Shown here: piece after piece, positions 30,287 to 40,487 of the stretch
Numbering within the stretch: the stretch's first letter is position 1
How the letters are laid out: every line of letters starts with the position of its first letter
Assembly: GCF_000372725.1 (NCBI RefSeq)
Contig: NW_005197648.1
Location: forward strand, 609,654 to 673,653
Source: Emiliania huxleyi CCMP1516
Taxonomy: Eukaryota; Haptophyta; Isochrysidales; Noelaerhabdaceae
DNA length: 64,000 bases
Direction: 5' to 3'
Notes under the pieces: generated by a model
Database searches by the model: none
What the model was told of the DNA's origin: nothing
Seen by the model: the letters and a program-made list of their open reading frames with translations, nothing else
Made by a program: the position numbers and the translations under genes

Positions 30287-32506
30287 ATGGCTGCGCCTGA
30301 CGAAGAGTTCCGAGTCAAGTCGCTCACGTGGCACGGCCGTGACACCTACATGCTCATGCAGGGCGACAACGGCCCCTGCCCGCTCCTCGCGCTGTGCAAC
30401 GTCCTCCTCCTCCGGAATTCCATCGCACTGCCGCGGCCGGGCGCACCGAACGTGGCGCAGTCAGAGCTGACGGCGCTGCTGGCCGAGTACATGCTCGAGA
30501 GCAATCCCGTGACGGAGGCCTCGCCCCCTGACCTCGCGGCCAATCTGACCGACGCCATGGCGCACCGAGCGTAGATCTACCGAGCGTAGAGCGCCGACAA
30601 TCTCTCTCCTCCCCTGCCCTCGCTGACCTGCTCGGTTCGCCCGCCCGAGAGCGCAGCCGCGAGCCGCCCCCGCCTCGCCGCGCAGGCGCTCTTCCCGAAG
30701 CTCGGCCGCGGGCTCGACGTCAACGTGCGCTTTGACGCCGTGGACGGGCTGGAGTACTCGGAGGACCTGCTCATCTTCGACCTGCTGCGGGTGAGGCTGC
30801 TGCACGGCTGGCTCGTCGACCCGCAGGACACCGCGACTGCCGCCGCCGTCGGCGCGTCTGCAAGCCCCCTCCCGGCACCGGCCCGCGCCCCCTCCCACCC
30901 TGCTGACCCTGGCCCGCTCCCTTCACCACCTGGCATAGGCTCGCGCTCGTACAACCAGCTGGTCGAGCGCATCATCGAGGCTCCCGAGAGGGACGGCCGC
31001 CCGACTCCCGCGCCCGTCCACTCACCCTTCCGCCTGGTCGCAGATCCAATCGCTCACACAAGCGAACGCTGCCGCCGAGCCGGACGCGCCTCCGCCTCCG
31101 CCTCCCGAGGCTGCAGCACCCTACCCTGGGGCAGACCCGTTCCCTGCGGCAGACCCGATCCCTGCGGCGGGCGGCGCGGCGGCGGCGGCGGAGGCCCCGC
31201 AAGGGACGGACGCTGACTGCTCCGAGGACGAGGAGATGCGGCAGGCGAGAGCTGGAAGTCATTTCCTCGCCCCTTCCTAGACCCTTCCTAGACCTGTCCT
31301 CGAGCTGAGCGCCAAGTCCCCTCCCCGCACGTACCCGCCCCGTGCCTCCTCGCCGCATCGAGGCCACCTCCCCACCTCCCCTTCCCGTCCGCCCGCAGGC
31401 CATGCAGCTCAGCCTCGGGCTCGCCTCGCCGCCGCCCTCGCCGCCGCCCTCTCCAGCGGCGGCGGACCCCTTCCCCTCGCCAGCGCAGCCCGCGCTGCGC
31501 CGCTCCGACTCGATGGCGGTGCGAGAGGCGCTCTCCGTAGGCTCTCCCTAGGCTCTCCCGCTGCTCCCCTCTCCCCCTCCACCTCCCCTCTCTCCCCTTC
31601 CACCTCCCACCTCCCCTCCACCCCTCCCCTCCCCTCCCCTCCACCCCTCCCCTCCTCTCGCCAGGCGCTGCTGCTCACCGAGTGGCTCAACGGCTCCGCC
31701 TCCCTCTCGTACCACGGGCTCATTCTTCTTAATTCTCATGATGAATGTGTCATGATTTAGGCTCCGCCTCCCAGCTCTCATACCACGGGCTCGTGCAGCT
31801 GCACGCCTACCCTCGCCGAGGCGGCGGCAGCCTGTGAGGAGGCGGAGTCACCGCCAGCATTTGCCGTGCGTAGGCACGCTTCCCTCGCTGAGGCCGAGCT
31901 CGCCGTCTTCTTCCGCAACAACCACTTTGCAACCATCACGAAGCACGGCGGCGAGCTCTACCTCCTCGCCACCGACGTCGGCTTCGCGCGCGAGCCGCTC
32001 GTCGTGTGGGAGAGGCGAGCGCAGCGCCGGCCCTGCAGACCCGACAGCGCGCAGAGAGCGGAGCCGTGCTCGAGAGGAGCCCACCGCCGCCGCGCGCGCG
32101 TAGGCTCAACCAGATCGACGGCGACTCGACGCTCTGCACGAGCGAGTTCGAGCGCGTCGAGGAGTCGCTCACCACCACCGCCACCGAGGAGGCGGCCGCC
32201 GCCGCAATCGCCGCCGACATCGCCGAGGCGGAGGCGCGCGAGGCGGCGGGCTTGGGCCCAGCGCAGGACGAGGCGTCCGACATGGCTCTGGCGATCCAGC
32301 TGCAGCGGGAGGAGGAGGAGCAGGCGCAGCTGGCCGAGCAGCAGATGCAGCAGATGCAGCTCCAGCGGGAGCAGGCGCTGGCGGCGCAGCAGGGCTATGG
32401 CCCTGCGGGACCCGCGCCGGCGTACCCTGGCCAGCCGTACAGGCAACAGCAGCAGCAGCAGCAACCGCCGCAGCAGCAGCAGCGCGGGAATTGCTTGCTG
32501 CAGTGA
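30287..32506 (+). CDS. MINDY-family deubiquitinase with UIM-like helix and C-terminal CaaX box, 9 exons
   Basis: Cysteine protease that trims Lys48-linked ubiquitin chains. Exons 30287-30559, 30686-30851, 30939-30979, 31044-31244, 31399-31527, 31665-31692, 31761-31800, 31874-32014 and 32104-32506 join in frame to 473 residues. The catalytic Cys motif is NGPCPLLALCNVLLLR (about residue 30). Later blocks are YSEDLLIFDLL, LLHGWLVDPQD, YNQLVERII, LSYHGLVQLHA and FFRNNHFATITKH (catalytic His). DMALAIQLQREEEEQ looks like a ubiquitin-interacting motif. The protein ends Gln-rich and CLLQ, a CaaX prenylation signal. Every one of the eight introns has a GC donor, and introns 6 and 7 are bounded by direct repeats of exon sequence. 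A Pro/Ala linker (about 160-270) is specific to this gene. Confidence 0.92.
31693..31793 (+). repeat. MINDY intron 6: 29/32-bp direct coding repeat around a short AT-rich core
   Basis: GCTCCGCCTCCC...CCACGGGCTC occurs at 31693-31721 (intron start) and 31761-31792 (exon start). The upstream copy lacks one codon and has one other change. The GC of the upstream copy is the donor, and ATTTAG directly precedes the downstream copy. The core (31722-31760) is AT-rich, unlike its surroundings. Confidence 0.8.
31801..31894 (+). repeat. MINDY intron 7: about 22-bp direct coding repeat
   Basis: GCACGCCTACCCTCGCCGAG (31801-31820) at the intron start matches GCACGCTTCCCTCGCTGAG (31874-31892) at the exon start. 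CGTAG precedes the second copy. Splicing CT|GC to TAG|G restores VQLHASLAEAELAVFF, the family sequence. Confidence 0.75.
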
Positions 32507-33021
32507 GGAATGCGTCGATACAGGAGGCGCCCGCCTCGTCTAGTTGCGGTGAGTATGCCGTCGGCGTTGGTCCGGCTCCCCGCGGTATGTGTTCCGGCGC
32601 CGTCGCCCCGGCGTCGGCCCGCGCGCAGTGGCCAATCTTTCATGTGCAAGGCACTAAATGAAATTGCTCGCTCGTCCCCGCACAGTGATTTTGTGTGCCT
32701 GCTGTCTCTCTCTCGCTGCTCGTAAAAAACCGAGGAGAAAAGTGGCGATAACCAAACCAATCTAACACATATAAAAAGCGCGCTGCGCTCTGTGTCTCTC
32801 CGCGGTCCGCCGCCATCAAAGATCTCGAACACACTCACACACATTTTGACATCTCCTAAAAAAGACCCAGCTGGCGCGACCCACAAGCACAACAATCGCA
32901 TCTCTACATGTCAGAAGGGTGTCGCCTCTCCGGTTAAATCCACGTCGGCTAAAAGGCCGTAATCGGAGAGGCATCCACAGCACGACACACGTCCCATGAC
33001 ACGTCCGCAAGGTGCTAGGGA
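32507..33021. other. Intergenic region, nothing recognised
   Basis: 3' flank of MINDY. CACACTCACACACATTTTGA lies near 32828. No ORF with motif support. Confidence 0.5.
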
Positions 33022-34170
33022 TCACCGGCCAACTCCCTTTTCAAGCACGGCATCCACGCTGGGGTGGGTGATGATCGTGCTCTCGTCGGAGCCCACTCGG
33101 CCCAGCCTCCACTCATCGTAGCGGTACCACGCACCCGTTAGCCGACCGAGCTTGGGCAGCAGCAGCCTCGCGAGCCCCAGCTTCCAGCCGCTGTAGTAGT
33201 CCGCAAGGCTGCCCTCGCCGCGCCCGTGCTTCTCTATGCTTTCCTTGGTGCGGTGAGCACGCAACACCGCCTGAGCATGGAACTCCTGCTTTCGCTCCAT
33301 CAACGCTGCCTCGGCCATGCGTAGGGGCGGCTGCCGCACACTGCCCGTATTGGCGTCAAACGCATCATTGGAGACAAGCACATCGGCGAGATCGAGAGCG
33401 TCGCGCATCGCCAGGATGCCGCCCCCACCGAGCCCGGCGTTGCGTTGCGAGTCGCCCATGCACACCAGCGGCAGCGTCACGTCGTCTCGGAGCGTCGTGT
33501 CGCCGTGCATCACCTCAGCACGCACGGTCGCGCGATCGAGGCAGCGGACGGCCTCTCGCCACGTCGGGTCCAACGCATCGCTCACTCCTTGACCCGATCG
33601 AGACGCTCGTCTTTCATGATCCCCGTCGCCCGCGACTTTGGCCGTTGGATCCCCATTTCGGCATAGAGACGCTCCTCGCTGACGTCGTGCAGGTAGTACA
33701 TCAAGCTCTTGCGGTTGTCCTTGGCACCAGCGCCATAGCGCTGCATGAAGATGTGGTAACCGCGGCCCGCACTGCAGTTCCGAACCGGGATAGCCGCCCG
33801 AGCAGGGCTGGCCCGCAACACTTTTCCGGATCGTTGATCATGCCGTGTATGATGGTTGTCCCTGTCGGCTTCTTCCCGTCGGTGCACGCCTGACGGAGCG
33901 TGCTGTGCAGGCCCATCGCATCGACGACGAGGTCAAAGGTCCCGAGGTGTCCGCCAGCACCGTCCAGAAGATCAGCACCGGCGCCGTTCGCTCGGATGTC
34001 GCGCACATCCGCCTCGAATTGCACCGACACATTCTCGTTTGAGGCCATCGCGTCGAGCAAGACGTCGCGCAGGGCACCTCTGTTGGTCTCCGGCTGCGCC
34101 GCCATGAAGCTGGGGAAGAGATAGCGAAGCATGGCCGGCCGAAAATACAGCCACAGATGCAGCGCGGAGC
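33022..34170 (-). pseudogene. FAD-dependent monooxygenase, 5'-truncated with frameshifts
   Basis: Three minus-strand frames in series encode one flavoprotein hydroxylase. The first is about 34132-33780 (ETNRGALRDVLLDAMASNEN; DLVVDAMGLHSTLRQACTDG). The second is about 33780-33585 (GRGYHIFMQRYGAGAKDNRK). The third is 33585-33022 (LPLVCMGDSQRNAGLGGGGI, then LAMRDALDLADVL), which holds the second FAD-binding GD motif. A one-base loss near 33760 and a frame change at 33582 separate them. The N-terminal dinucleotide-binding GxGxxG segment is absent upstream. Substrate is unknown. Assembly error could explain one frameshift but not the missing N-terminus. Confidence 0.7.
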
Positions 34171-35089
34171 ACGCGGCGAAGACGGCGGACTCGGCATGAG
34201 GAGGACTCGCGCAAATCGACCTTATTCAGTCAGGACTCGCCCGCCTTCGAAGAGAATTTTATCTTTGAATAGAATTTTACAGAAAACGAGGTTGTTGAGC
34301 ACTTGAGCACTGGATAGGGTCGGTTCCGCATGGTACGGGACCCCTCGATCGTCTCGCCCACCCTCACTGGTGTGTTCATCGGGTGGGGTCATAAATAACA
34401 AACACGGTACAGGATCGAGGTGCACGCTGCCGAAGCAGTGTCGTCCCCCCTCTCCCCGACGGCGATGGCGGTGTGACCGATCGAGCTACAAGAGGAGCTT
34501 GTTCAGCAGGATCCGGGGAGGTCTGGCGCACTACCTCACTGGGCCTGAGACCGCCGGGACAGTACCCGTCACCGTCTCGGATTTATGTGGAGTCGAACCA
34601 CTCCGGGATGGGCAAGCCCATCAGTTAATTGTCAGAATTCCTGTTGTGCAAGAGGGGAGGGGGCTCTGACGGAGTGTGCGGCGGGAGAGGGCAGGGAATG
34701 GGCGCGGGGGAGGGGGGGGGGGGGGGGCTCAGCCGTGCAAAAAGCATCAATTAATAATAGTGAGGAAGACATATTGCCCGGCCGTTCATGAAGTCCGTCT
34801 CGATTTTGGTTTTTTTCCCACAGACCACTCGGGCAACTTTACGAAAGGCAAAGTTTTACTTGACCACTCGGGCAGATTCGATTGCATTTTACCACTCGGG
34901 CAAACTCGATGAAACGGACGGAAAACGCGTTTGCGACGGCTCGCCGGAGAGCTATGCATGGAGCGGCCGGTGCGCCGCCGCAGCTCACCGATGGAGCCCG
35001 CGTCGCGGCTCAATCCACTGACGCAGCAGCACTGCGACACACGAGGTTGTTTTACAGAAAACGAGTAAGAAAGAACATCGAAGGCTAAG
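34171..35089. other. Intergenic region with short ACCACTCGGGCA repeats and a G tract
   Basis: ACCACTCGGGCA occurs three times at about 34822, 34861 and 34889, each followed by a short AT-containing stretch. GGGGGAGGGGGGGGGGGGGG lies near 34706-34728. A 99-codon ORF (34370-34669) has no recognised motif. Short repeats AGAATTTTATCTTTGAATAG near 34252 are AT-rich. Confidence 0.45.
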
Positions 35090-35826
35090 CTCAAAGAAAG
35101 AAAGAGCTGTTCCTCGGAGCTCAGAGCTGCAGCCCCGTGGCGAAGTAGTCCGTCCGCCGCGTCGGAAGAAGGCAATCTCATAGCCGAGGTTGGCGCCATT
35201 ATTCACCGCATGCTCGCCCACGATCTTGGCCGCCCCCTTGCGTCCTTCCTTCTGGTTGAAGATGGAGACGTACTGCACCACCATCTCCCCAAGACGCCCA
35301 AGCGGCTTCTTCGAGAGCCGCTTCCAGAGAGCCTGCTCGGGATCGCTATCGTTCGCCTTGCGGCGCAGCTCCTTCATCGGAGACGCGCTCGAATTGAGGC
35401 CCTTTGCGAAGCGGTGCATCTGAAGGAGCGGAGGGAAGGCGCGTCAGTGACAGTGTGCGGGCAAGGGCAGGGGAGAGCCGAGGCAAATGCGAGAGTCGCC
35501 AACCGGCTCGAAGTTGCCGTCCGCCGCATCGCATGGCGCATGCACGCTCAAAGTCCTCGGGGTTGTGGTGGACTGAGGTGACGTAGCCCCCAACCGGCTT
35601 GCCCAGCGCCTCACCGTTCACGTACGTCGTGCGAGTTCCAGGCCATGAAGATGGCACGCTTCTTCTCATCGTCGCCGTAGCCGTCCGGCGCCTTGCCCGC
35701 CGCCTTGAGCTCGGGAGCGTACGGGGAGTGCCGCCCGAGCGGCCGTGCTCGAAGCGGTGGCATTTTTTTCTTCGGCAGCGGGACGCCATGTGAGTTCCGC
35801 CGCCTGCACCACACAGCACCGCGCAT
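35090..35826 (-). pseudogene. Unrecognised minus-strand gene, probably frameshifted
   Basis: Protein-like pieces follow each other on the minus strand. The first is KAPDGYGDDEKKRAIFMAWN (about 35720-35640). After a frame change comes TTYVNGEALGKPVGGYVTSV, then HHNPEDFERA (about 35635-35530). Further on is MKELRRKANDSDPEQALWKR, then GEMVVQYVSIFNQKEGRKGA and NNGANLGYEIAFFRR (35380-35150). The region between 35520 and 35420 may be an intron. I do not recognise a family. The frame change and the neighbouring pseudogene suggest decay; an intact gene with sequence errors is possible. Its 5' end overlaps the ELOF1 start region. Confidence 0.35.
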
Positions 35827-36185
35827 TCACCGTGTGGCGGCCGCCGAGCCCGCACTCCCGGCTCACTCCCCTTCCGTGCCTCAGGGGCAAGCGCAAAAAG
35901 GCCAAGCCGCCGCCGAAGAAGGCACGGCCGAAGGTCGCGACAGTCTTTGACTGCCCGTTCTGCGGCAACAGCGAGTCGTGCAGCGTCAAGATGGACTACG
36001 AGCACTCGCAGGGCATAATCAGCTGCGATCAGTGCGGGACCAGTCACGAGTCGCGCATCACGCGTCTCTCTGAGGCGATCGACGTGTACGCAGAGTGGAT
36101 AGACATGTGCGAGGATGTCAATACGAACGGCGGCGCGCGGGTGGCGGCGCGCGAGGCGGAGGAGGACCTGGAGGACGACTTTTGA
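35788..36185 (+). CDS. ELOF1: Transcription elongation factor 1 (ELOF1/Elf1), start codon split by an intron
   Basis: Small zinc protein associated with elongating RNA polymerase II. The body exon is 35885-36185. The only good start is formed by AT at 35788-35789, a GTGAGT donor at 35790, and an acceptor CCTCAG ending at 35884, after which G completes ATG. The 100-residue product begins MGKRKKAKPPPKKARPK as in the family. The zinc ribbon has CPFC (about residues 24-27) and CDQC (about 47-50), and VDVYxxWID appears as IDVYAEWIDMCED. A 20-residue acidic tail (EAEEDLEDDF) is extra compared with human ELOF1. This is one of few canonical GT donors in the window. Confidence 0.9.
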
Positions 36186-38210
36186 GAGATGTCGAGGCGG
36201 CGGGCCTCATCCATCTTGGTGCTGGCGAGCTGCTAGGACCCAACTCGACGCGGGCTCGAGCACGCGGCTGGCGGCGCGAGGCGTTTGCACGCCGGCGATA
36301 GTTTGTGCTTCTCGGCTTTCCTGTGCGCCCGCGGGTCGGTGAGGAAAGGTAGGGAGGGGGAGGTGTCCGCACCGCCGCCGACCACATCCTAATAGCCGGT
36401 CACCCCCGCGCCAAAAACGCTAAACCGGTGGCCGGTGGGTCTCTTCTCGGCAATGTGGAATGCGTGTCGCGCCCCCGGCGCCCGCGCGCGCAGCTTTTTC
36501 ATTTTCTTTCTTGAGACTGGCATTGAAGATCCCTCACACCAAGATCGTGCAGGGCGGGACACATGTCCCTAAATCCCATCTCGCCTCAGAGAGTTTGACA
36601 TTTTTTCTTTCTTTCTTTGATGGACTCCACCACACCGACGAAGAGTCGAAGATGGTGTCGGCGATAGGGTTGTCAAACGTTAATAGGGGCAAACACTGAA
36701 AACGTAACTTGACCGGGGCGCGGTTTTTTTTGGACTAGACTGCTCGGGGGAGGTGGGCGAGTGATTGGGTAGCTTTGGGGCCACCGAAAATAATGAGAAC
36801 CGCCCCCTATATCTCGCCAAATCTCGATTTTTCGCGGGAATGGGGGCTTCTCAGCCCCGCGCGAGCTACAGTGACTCCCCAGGGCTTGTCCCGTGGCCCA
36901 AAGTGGTACCTCGAGCTCCGCCACGAGCGTGGGCAATCAGGAGACACCCACAGTCACGGCGGGCGAGGAGTTGGGTGACGGCCAACTGTCGATTACGGCG
37001 CCTCTGGAGCCTCCTGTATCGTCGGTTCGGCTCGAAGATCGTGCCGCATCCGCATGTAAACCACCTCCGCGCCCCCGCTGGCACATGTCCGCATTGCCCG
37101 AGCCTGGGAGAAGTTCCCAGTGCCCGGAGGCTGCACAGGTCCGCGAAACGCTGGCGCTGCAGCTCCCGGCGCGCACCCCAGATTCGCGAGGAAAACAGCC
37201 GAAAACGGGTCGCGCCGCGATTGACCCTCAGCGAGCCCAGGCGAGCCTGGTAATCCCACCCGGTGGTAAGCGCACGTCCTCCGCGTAATCTAGCGCGCTG
37301 TGCAGCCCGCCAGTGCATGGCGCCGACCTGGGCCGACTGGTCGATCTCGCCGCGATCTCGCCATCCAATTCTCGGTCAGGTGTAGTGGATCACCTTAAAA
37401 TCCTGGATTAATTCCTGAGCCCACCTGGCCCCACCAGACGGGTGGCACGAGGCGCCCGGGCCACTTTTTAGCGCCTCCCGAGCCTCCCGGCGCCTCCTGT
37501 GGCCTCCTGAACCCTCTCCCCCGCAGCCTCTCTCGGCGACGTGGGGAGCGGCTGCCGTCCACGGCTCGCACCGGCTCTTCCAGCGGCTCCACGATTGCCG
37601 CCTGTGACGCCCACGCCACGCACTGCCACGCGGCCGCTCGAGAGAGCGGTCGACGCCCATACTGCTGGGCGTGGCGCTCTATCGGTCGACGCTTCGGCGT
37701 CGCTGCTTGGTTGGGGACCCGTGCCTCGACGCGGCGGCGCGGCCGAGTACGGCTCGGTGGCACAGCGCGTCGCCACGGATGAGATGCGGCCACAAGCGGC
37801 TGGGGACCAAGAATGTTTCGTTCTACTTGCAGGAGAGGTCCAAGCAATTCGGCTGACTGCATGGCTCTTCGCGTCGAGGGATGCGTCCAAGATAATGAGT
37901 TGCTTATTTGAAAGCGCCGTGTCTTGCGGCATATTCCGGGCCATCGATCCACGTGATGTAACAAACTAGCCGCTATTAATGAATATGGGAATGTTATCTA
38001 GTTAAGGCAACCCGAGCGACAACTCACGCGCTTGGCGTGTGTGTGCCTGCTGCTCAAGCGGATCATATCCCCTCCGTTTTGTGGTAACGCGGATATGAGC
38101 ATATACACAACACACATACCACGGTCATATCCGCGGCCATCTACCGCCGTGCCGCACCACCCTATGTGTTCGCTGTCCACTGCATATATATATATATATG
38201 TGCCGCCGAG
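36186..38210. other. Two-kilobase stretch without a supported gene
   Basis: ORFs of 120-190 codons lie on both strands (for example 36765-37253 plus, 37395-37964 minus) but none has motifs or a convincing start. TTTCTTTCTTTCTTT lies at 36606-36619. ATATATATATATATA at 38184-38198 and a CATATCC/GGATATG inverted pair at 38065-38130 are the only structures I notice. Confidence 0.45.
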
Positions 38211-39514
38211 TCAACGTGCATTGCGCCGTGGGCGCGCCTCGCGCGCCTGTGGCGCCGCCTCATCAGCCGCCACGCCTGCTGCGGTTGCCCCGCGCTTCTT
38301 CGGCGCCCCGCGCTTCTTCGGCGCCCCGCGCTGCCTCGGCGCCTCCGCCTCCGCCTCCGCCGCCGCCGCCGCCGCCGCCTCCGCCACCACCTCCACCTCC
38401 ATCTCCTCGTCCTCCGCCGCCGCCGGCGGCGGCGGCGCATCCAGGTCCAGCCGCCACGCGCCATCGCAGTCCGCGTTGAACTTGCCCTTCTTGAGCTCGA
38501 TCAAGCCGTCCGACTCGGGCTCCTCCCGCGTGCGGTGCAGCGCCGAGAGCAGCTCCTTGCCGCGCACCTTCAGGAGCGAGGCGACGGGCACCGCCGCGGC
38601 GATGTGCCGGTGTAGCGTGTGGGAGCCGTTGGCCGGGTTGTACGACGGGCCCGAGATGCCCTTGGACTTGGCGAGGCAGTCCTTCAGATAGTTCGAGAGC
38701 GCGGTCTGCCCGACGTCGTGGTCGATGACCTCGAGCTGCAGCAGCGTGCGCGTGATGTGGGCGAGCGGCTCCGCCGCCCGAGCGGCGGCTTGACTGAGCA
38801 AGGACGGGACGAGGCCCTTGGCGAGAGCCAAGTTACGCCACTCCGGATCGTCGGTCGGAGGCTGCCATCGCTCGCGCAACTGCGCACAACACGCACACAC
38901 GGCTCAGGCAGCAAGGCCGAGATAGAGCCGAGATATAGCCGAGATATAGCCGAGATATAGCCGAGGTGTAGCAGCCGCGGCGGCGGCTCGGGGGGCGGTG
39001 GGAGAGCAGGGCGGGCGCCTGCTCGTAGCGATTCGACTGCAACAGCACGACGTTCATCCACTGGTCGACGAGCGTCGGGACGGCGACCCACGAGCCGTCC
39101 GCGCCGCGGCCATGTAGCAGCACGAGCAGCGCCCATGCGTGCACCTCCGCCTCGCTGGGCAACGCCTTGCCCGAGGCGCACAAGATCGAGTTCCTGCGGC
39201 GCGCGGGGCGGCAAGAGCTCGCCAAGGCGGGGCGAGCGCGGCCACGGCGAGGGCGGGCACGCACCGCTTCGATTCGGGCGCCCCGCGCTGCAGCGCCGCG
39301 CGCCGCTCAAGCTCGGCCTGCACGTTCTGGAGGATCTGCTGCAGCTGCTCGGTCGTGACATCTGCGGCACTCACGCGCAAACCTGAGACCCCCACGGGCC
39401 CGGCGGCGGCGCGGCGAGCGGGGCGCGCGCAGGGGCACACACGGGCGTCGCAAACGCGCGGGCGCAGCGCGCCTGGAGCACCAGGAAGGGTGCCACCGCC
39501 GGCGCCGTGCTCAT
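38211..39514 (-). CDS. Unrecognised protein, possibly plastid-targeted, about 4 exons
   Basis: The best start is MSTAPAVAPFLVLQARCARA at 39514, a signal peptide with an FATP site resembling the ASAFAP motif of secondary-plastid preproteins. Later exon pieces are TTEQLQQILQNVQAELERRA (about 39350-39260), EAEVHAWALLVLLHG...DQWMNVVLLQSNRYEQ (about 39160-39020, ending at a GC donor), and LRERWQPPTDDPEWRNLALA to the stop at 38211. The last exon holds LLQLEVIDHDVGQTALSNYL, then acidic and Lys/Arg/Ala-rich low-complexity sequence. The junction near 39380 does not resolve in frame with any intron of reasonable size, so one exon border or base is wrong. I do not know the family. Confidence 0.5.
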
Positions 39515-40487
39515 CGTGATCACCTGCACGCACAGGCATCGCAGATCGTCAATGTCCCGCTGTGTCCCGAGCTTGGGGCTCGCGCTCCGGCGCCACGGGC
39601 TCGACGCGAGGACTCTGGAGAGAATGTCAGAGTGAGAGTGGATGAGGTTGGAGTGGAGGCGGCAATCGCCGTGCGGGCGCGCCCGGGGCTGCAGACTCTC
39701 CAAAGCAGCGGGACGGGAGCGCGCGCGCGACCGCGGTCCGGATTTTGCGGGGGAACTCGGGGGGAGGGCGCCCCGGACACGCCCTGCACGCGGCGCGGGC
39801 TGCCGCTCACCAGGAGCGGCAGCATTTGCGGTCTTCAAGCGAGGTTTTTCTTTCGCCGCCATCATTCTTTTCCCTGCCTGCGGCCTCACTTGTCGCATTT
39901 GCGAGGAAAGCAAGCGCGAGCGCTGCGGCGCCGGAGTCTTTCGGTCACCATTCTGGACCATCTTAATATTTTTCAATGATTTTTGCAGGGTCTGAAAGCT
40001 GAGACTCAGCTCTTCACGCTCGGTATGAAAGCAAGGTCCGTCCGGGGGGTCCCATTTTTCAGTATTTCCCCCTAACGTTAAGAGCTGAACAGTGTTGCTA
40101 GTGTTAACAGTAACAACAGAACAACAGTGGGGCTCCCCAACAACAGTAGCTAACGTTAGGCCGGCTGAACAACAATAAGGAAGGCCTGGCAGTGACCCAC
40201 GACGATCTCCAGCGTCCAGTGCGGGTAATACCCGAAAATACTCGGGAAAACCCAGAGGTATTTTCGGGTTTTACCCGGGTTTTTTGGCATTTTCTGCTTG
40301 CTGACCACTGAACAACAGTAACAACAGTAACAAACAGTAACAGCTTGGGCTGGGGAGAACACTTGAACAACGTTGAGGATTTCAGCCAACAATAGTGCAA
40401 CTGTTAGGCCCAAAGTTAACGTTTGACCCCTAGCTCGGCGATGTTCCCCACTGACGGCGATACAGCGCACAGAGGCACGGGCTCTAC
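39515..40487. other. Lower-GC intergenic stretch with AAC repeats and a short palindrome
   Basis: AACAACAGTAACA-type repeats lie at 40095-40135 and 40308-40345, and an AT-rich imperfect palindrome at 40228-40285 (ACCCGAAAATAC ... GTATTTTCGGGT). No gene is recognised. Confidence 0.5.

Noticed and set aside
34572..34612. tRNA-like T-arm (GGTTCGACTCC on the minus strand)
   Set aside because: The T-loop consensus and four stem pairs are present, but no matching acceptor, D-arm or anticodon arm can be folded at the right distances.
34822..34902. Three ACCACTCGGGCA copies, whose complement resembles a tRNA A-box
   Set aside because: No B-box lies at a suitable distance and the units sit 25-40 bp apart, so these are short repeats rather than tRNA genes or a SINE promoter.
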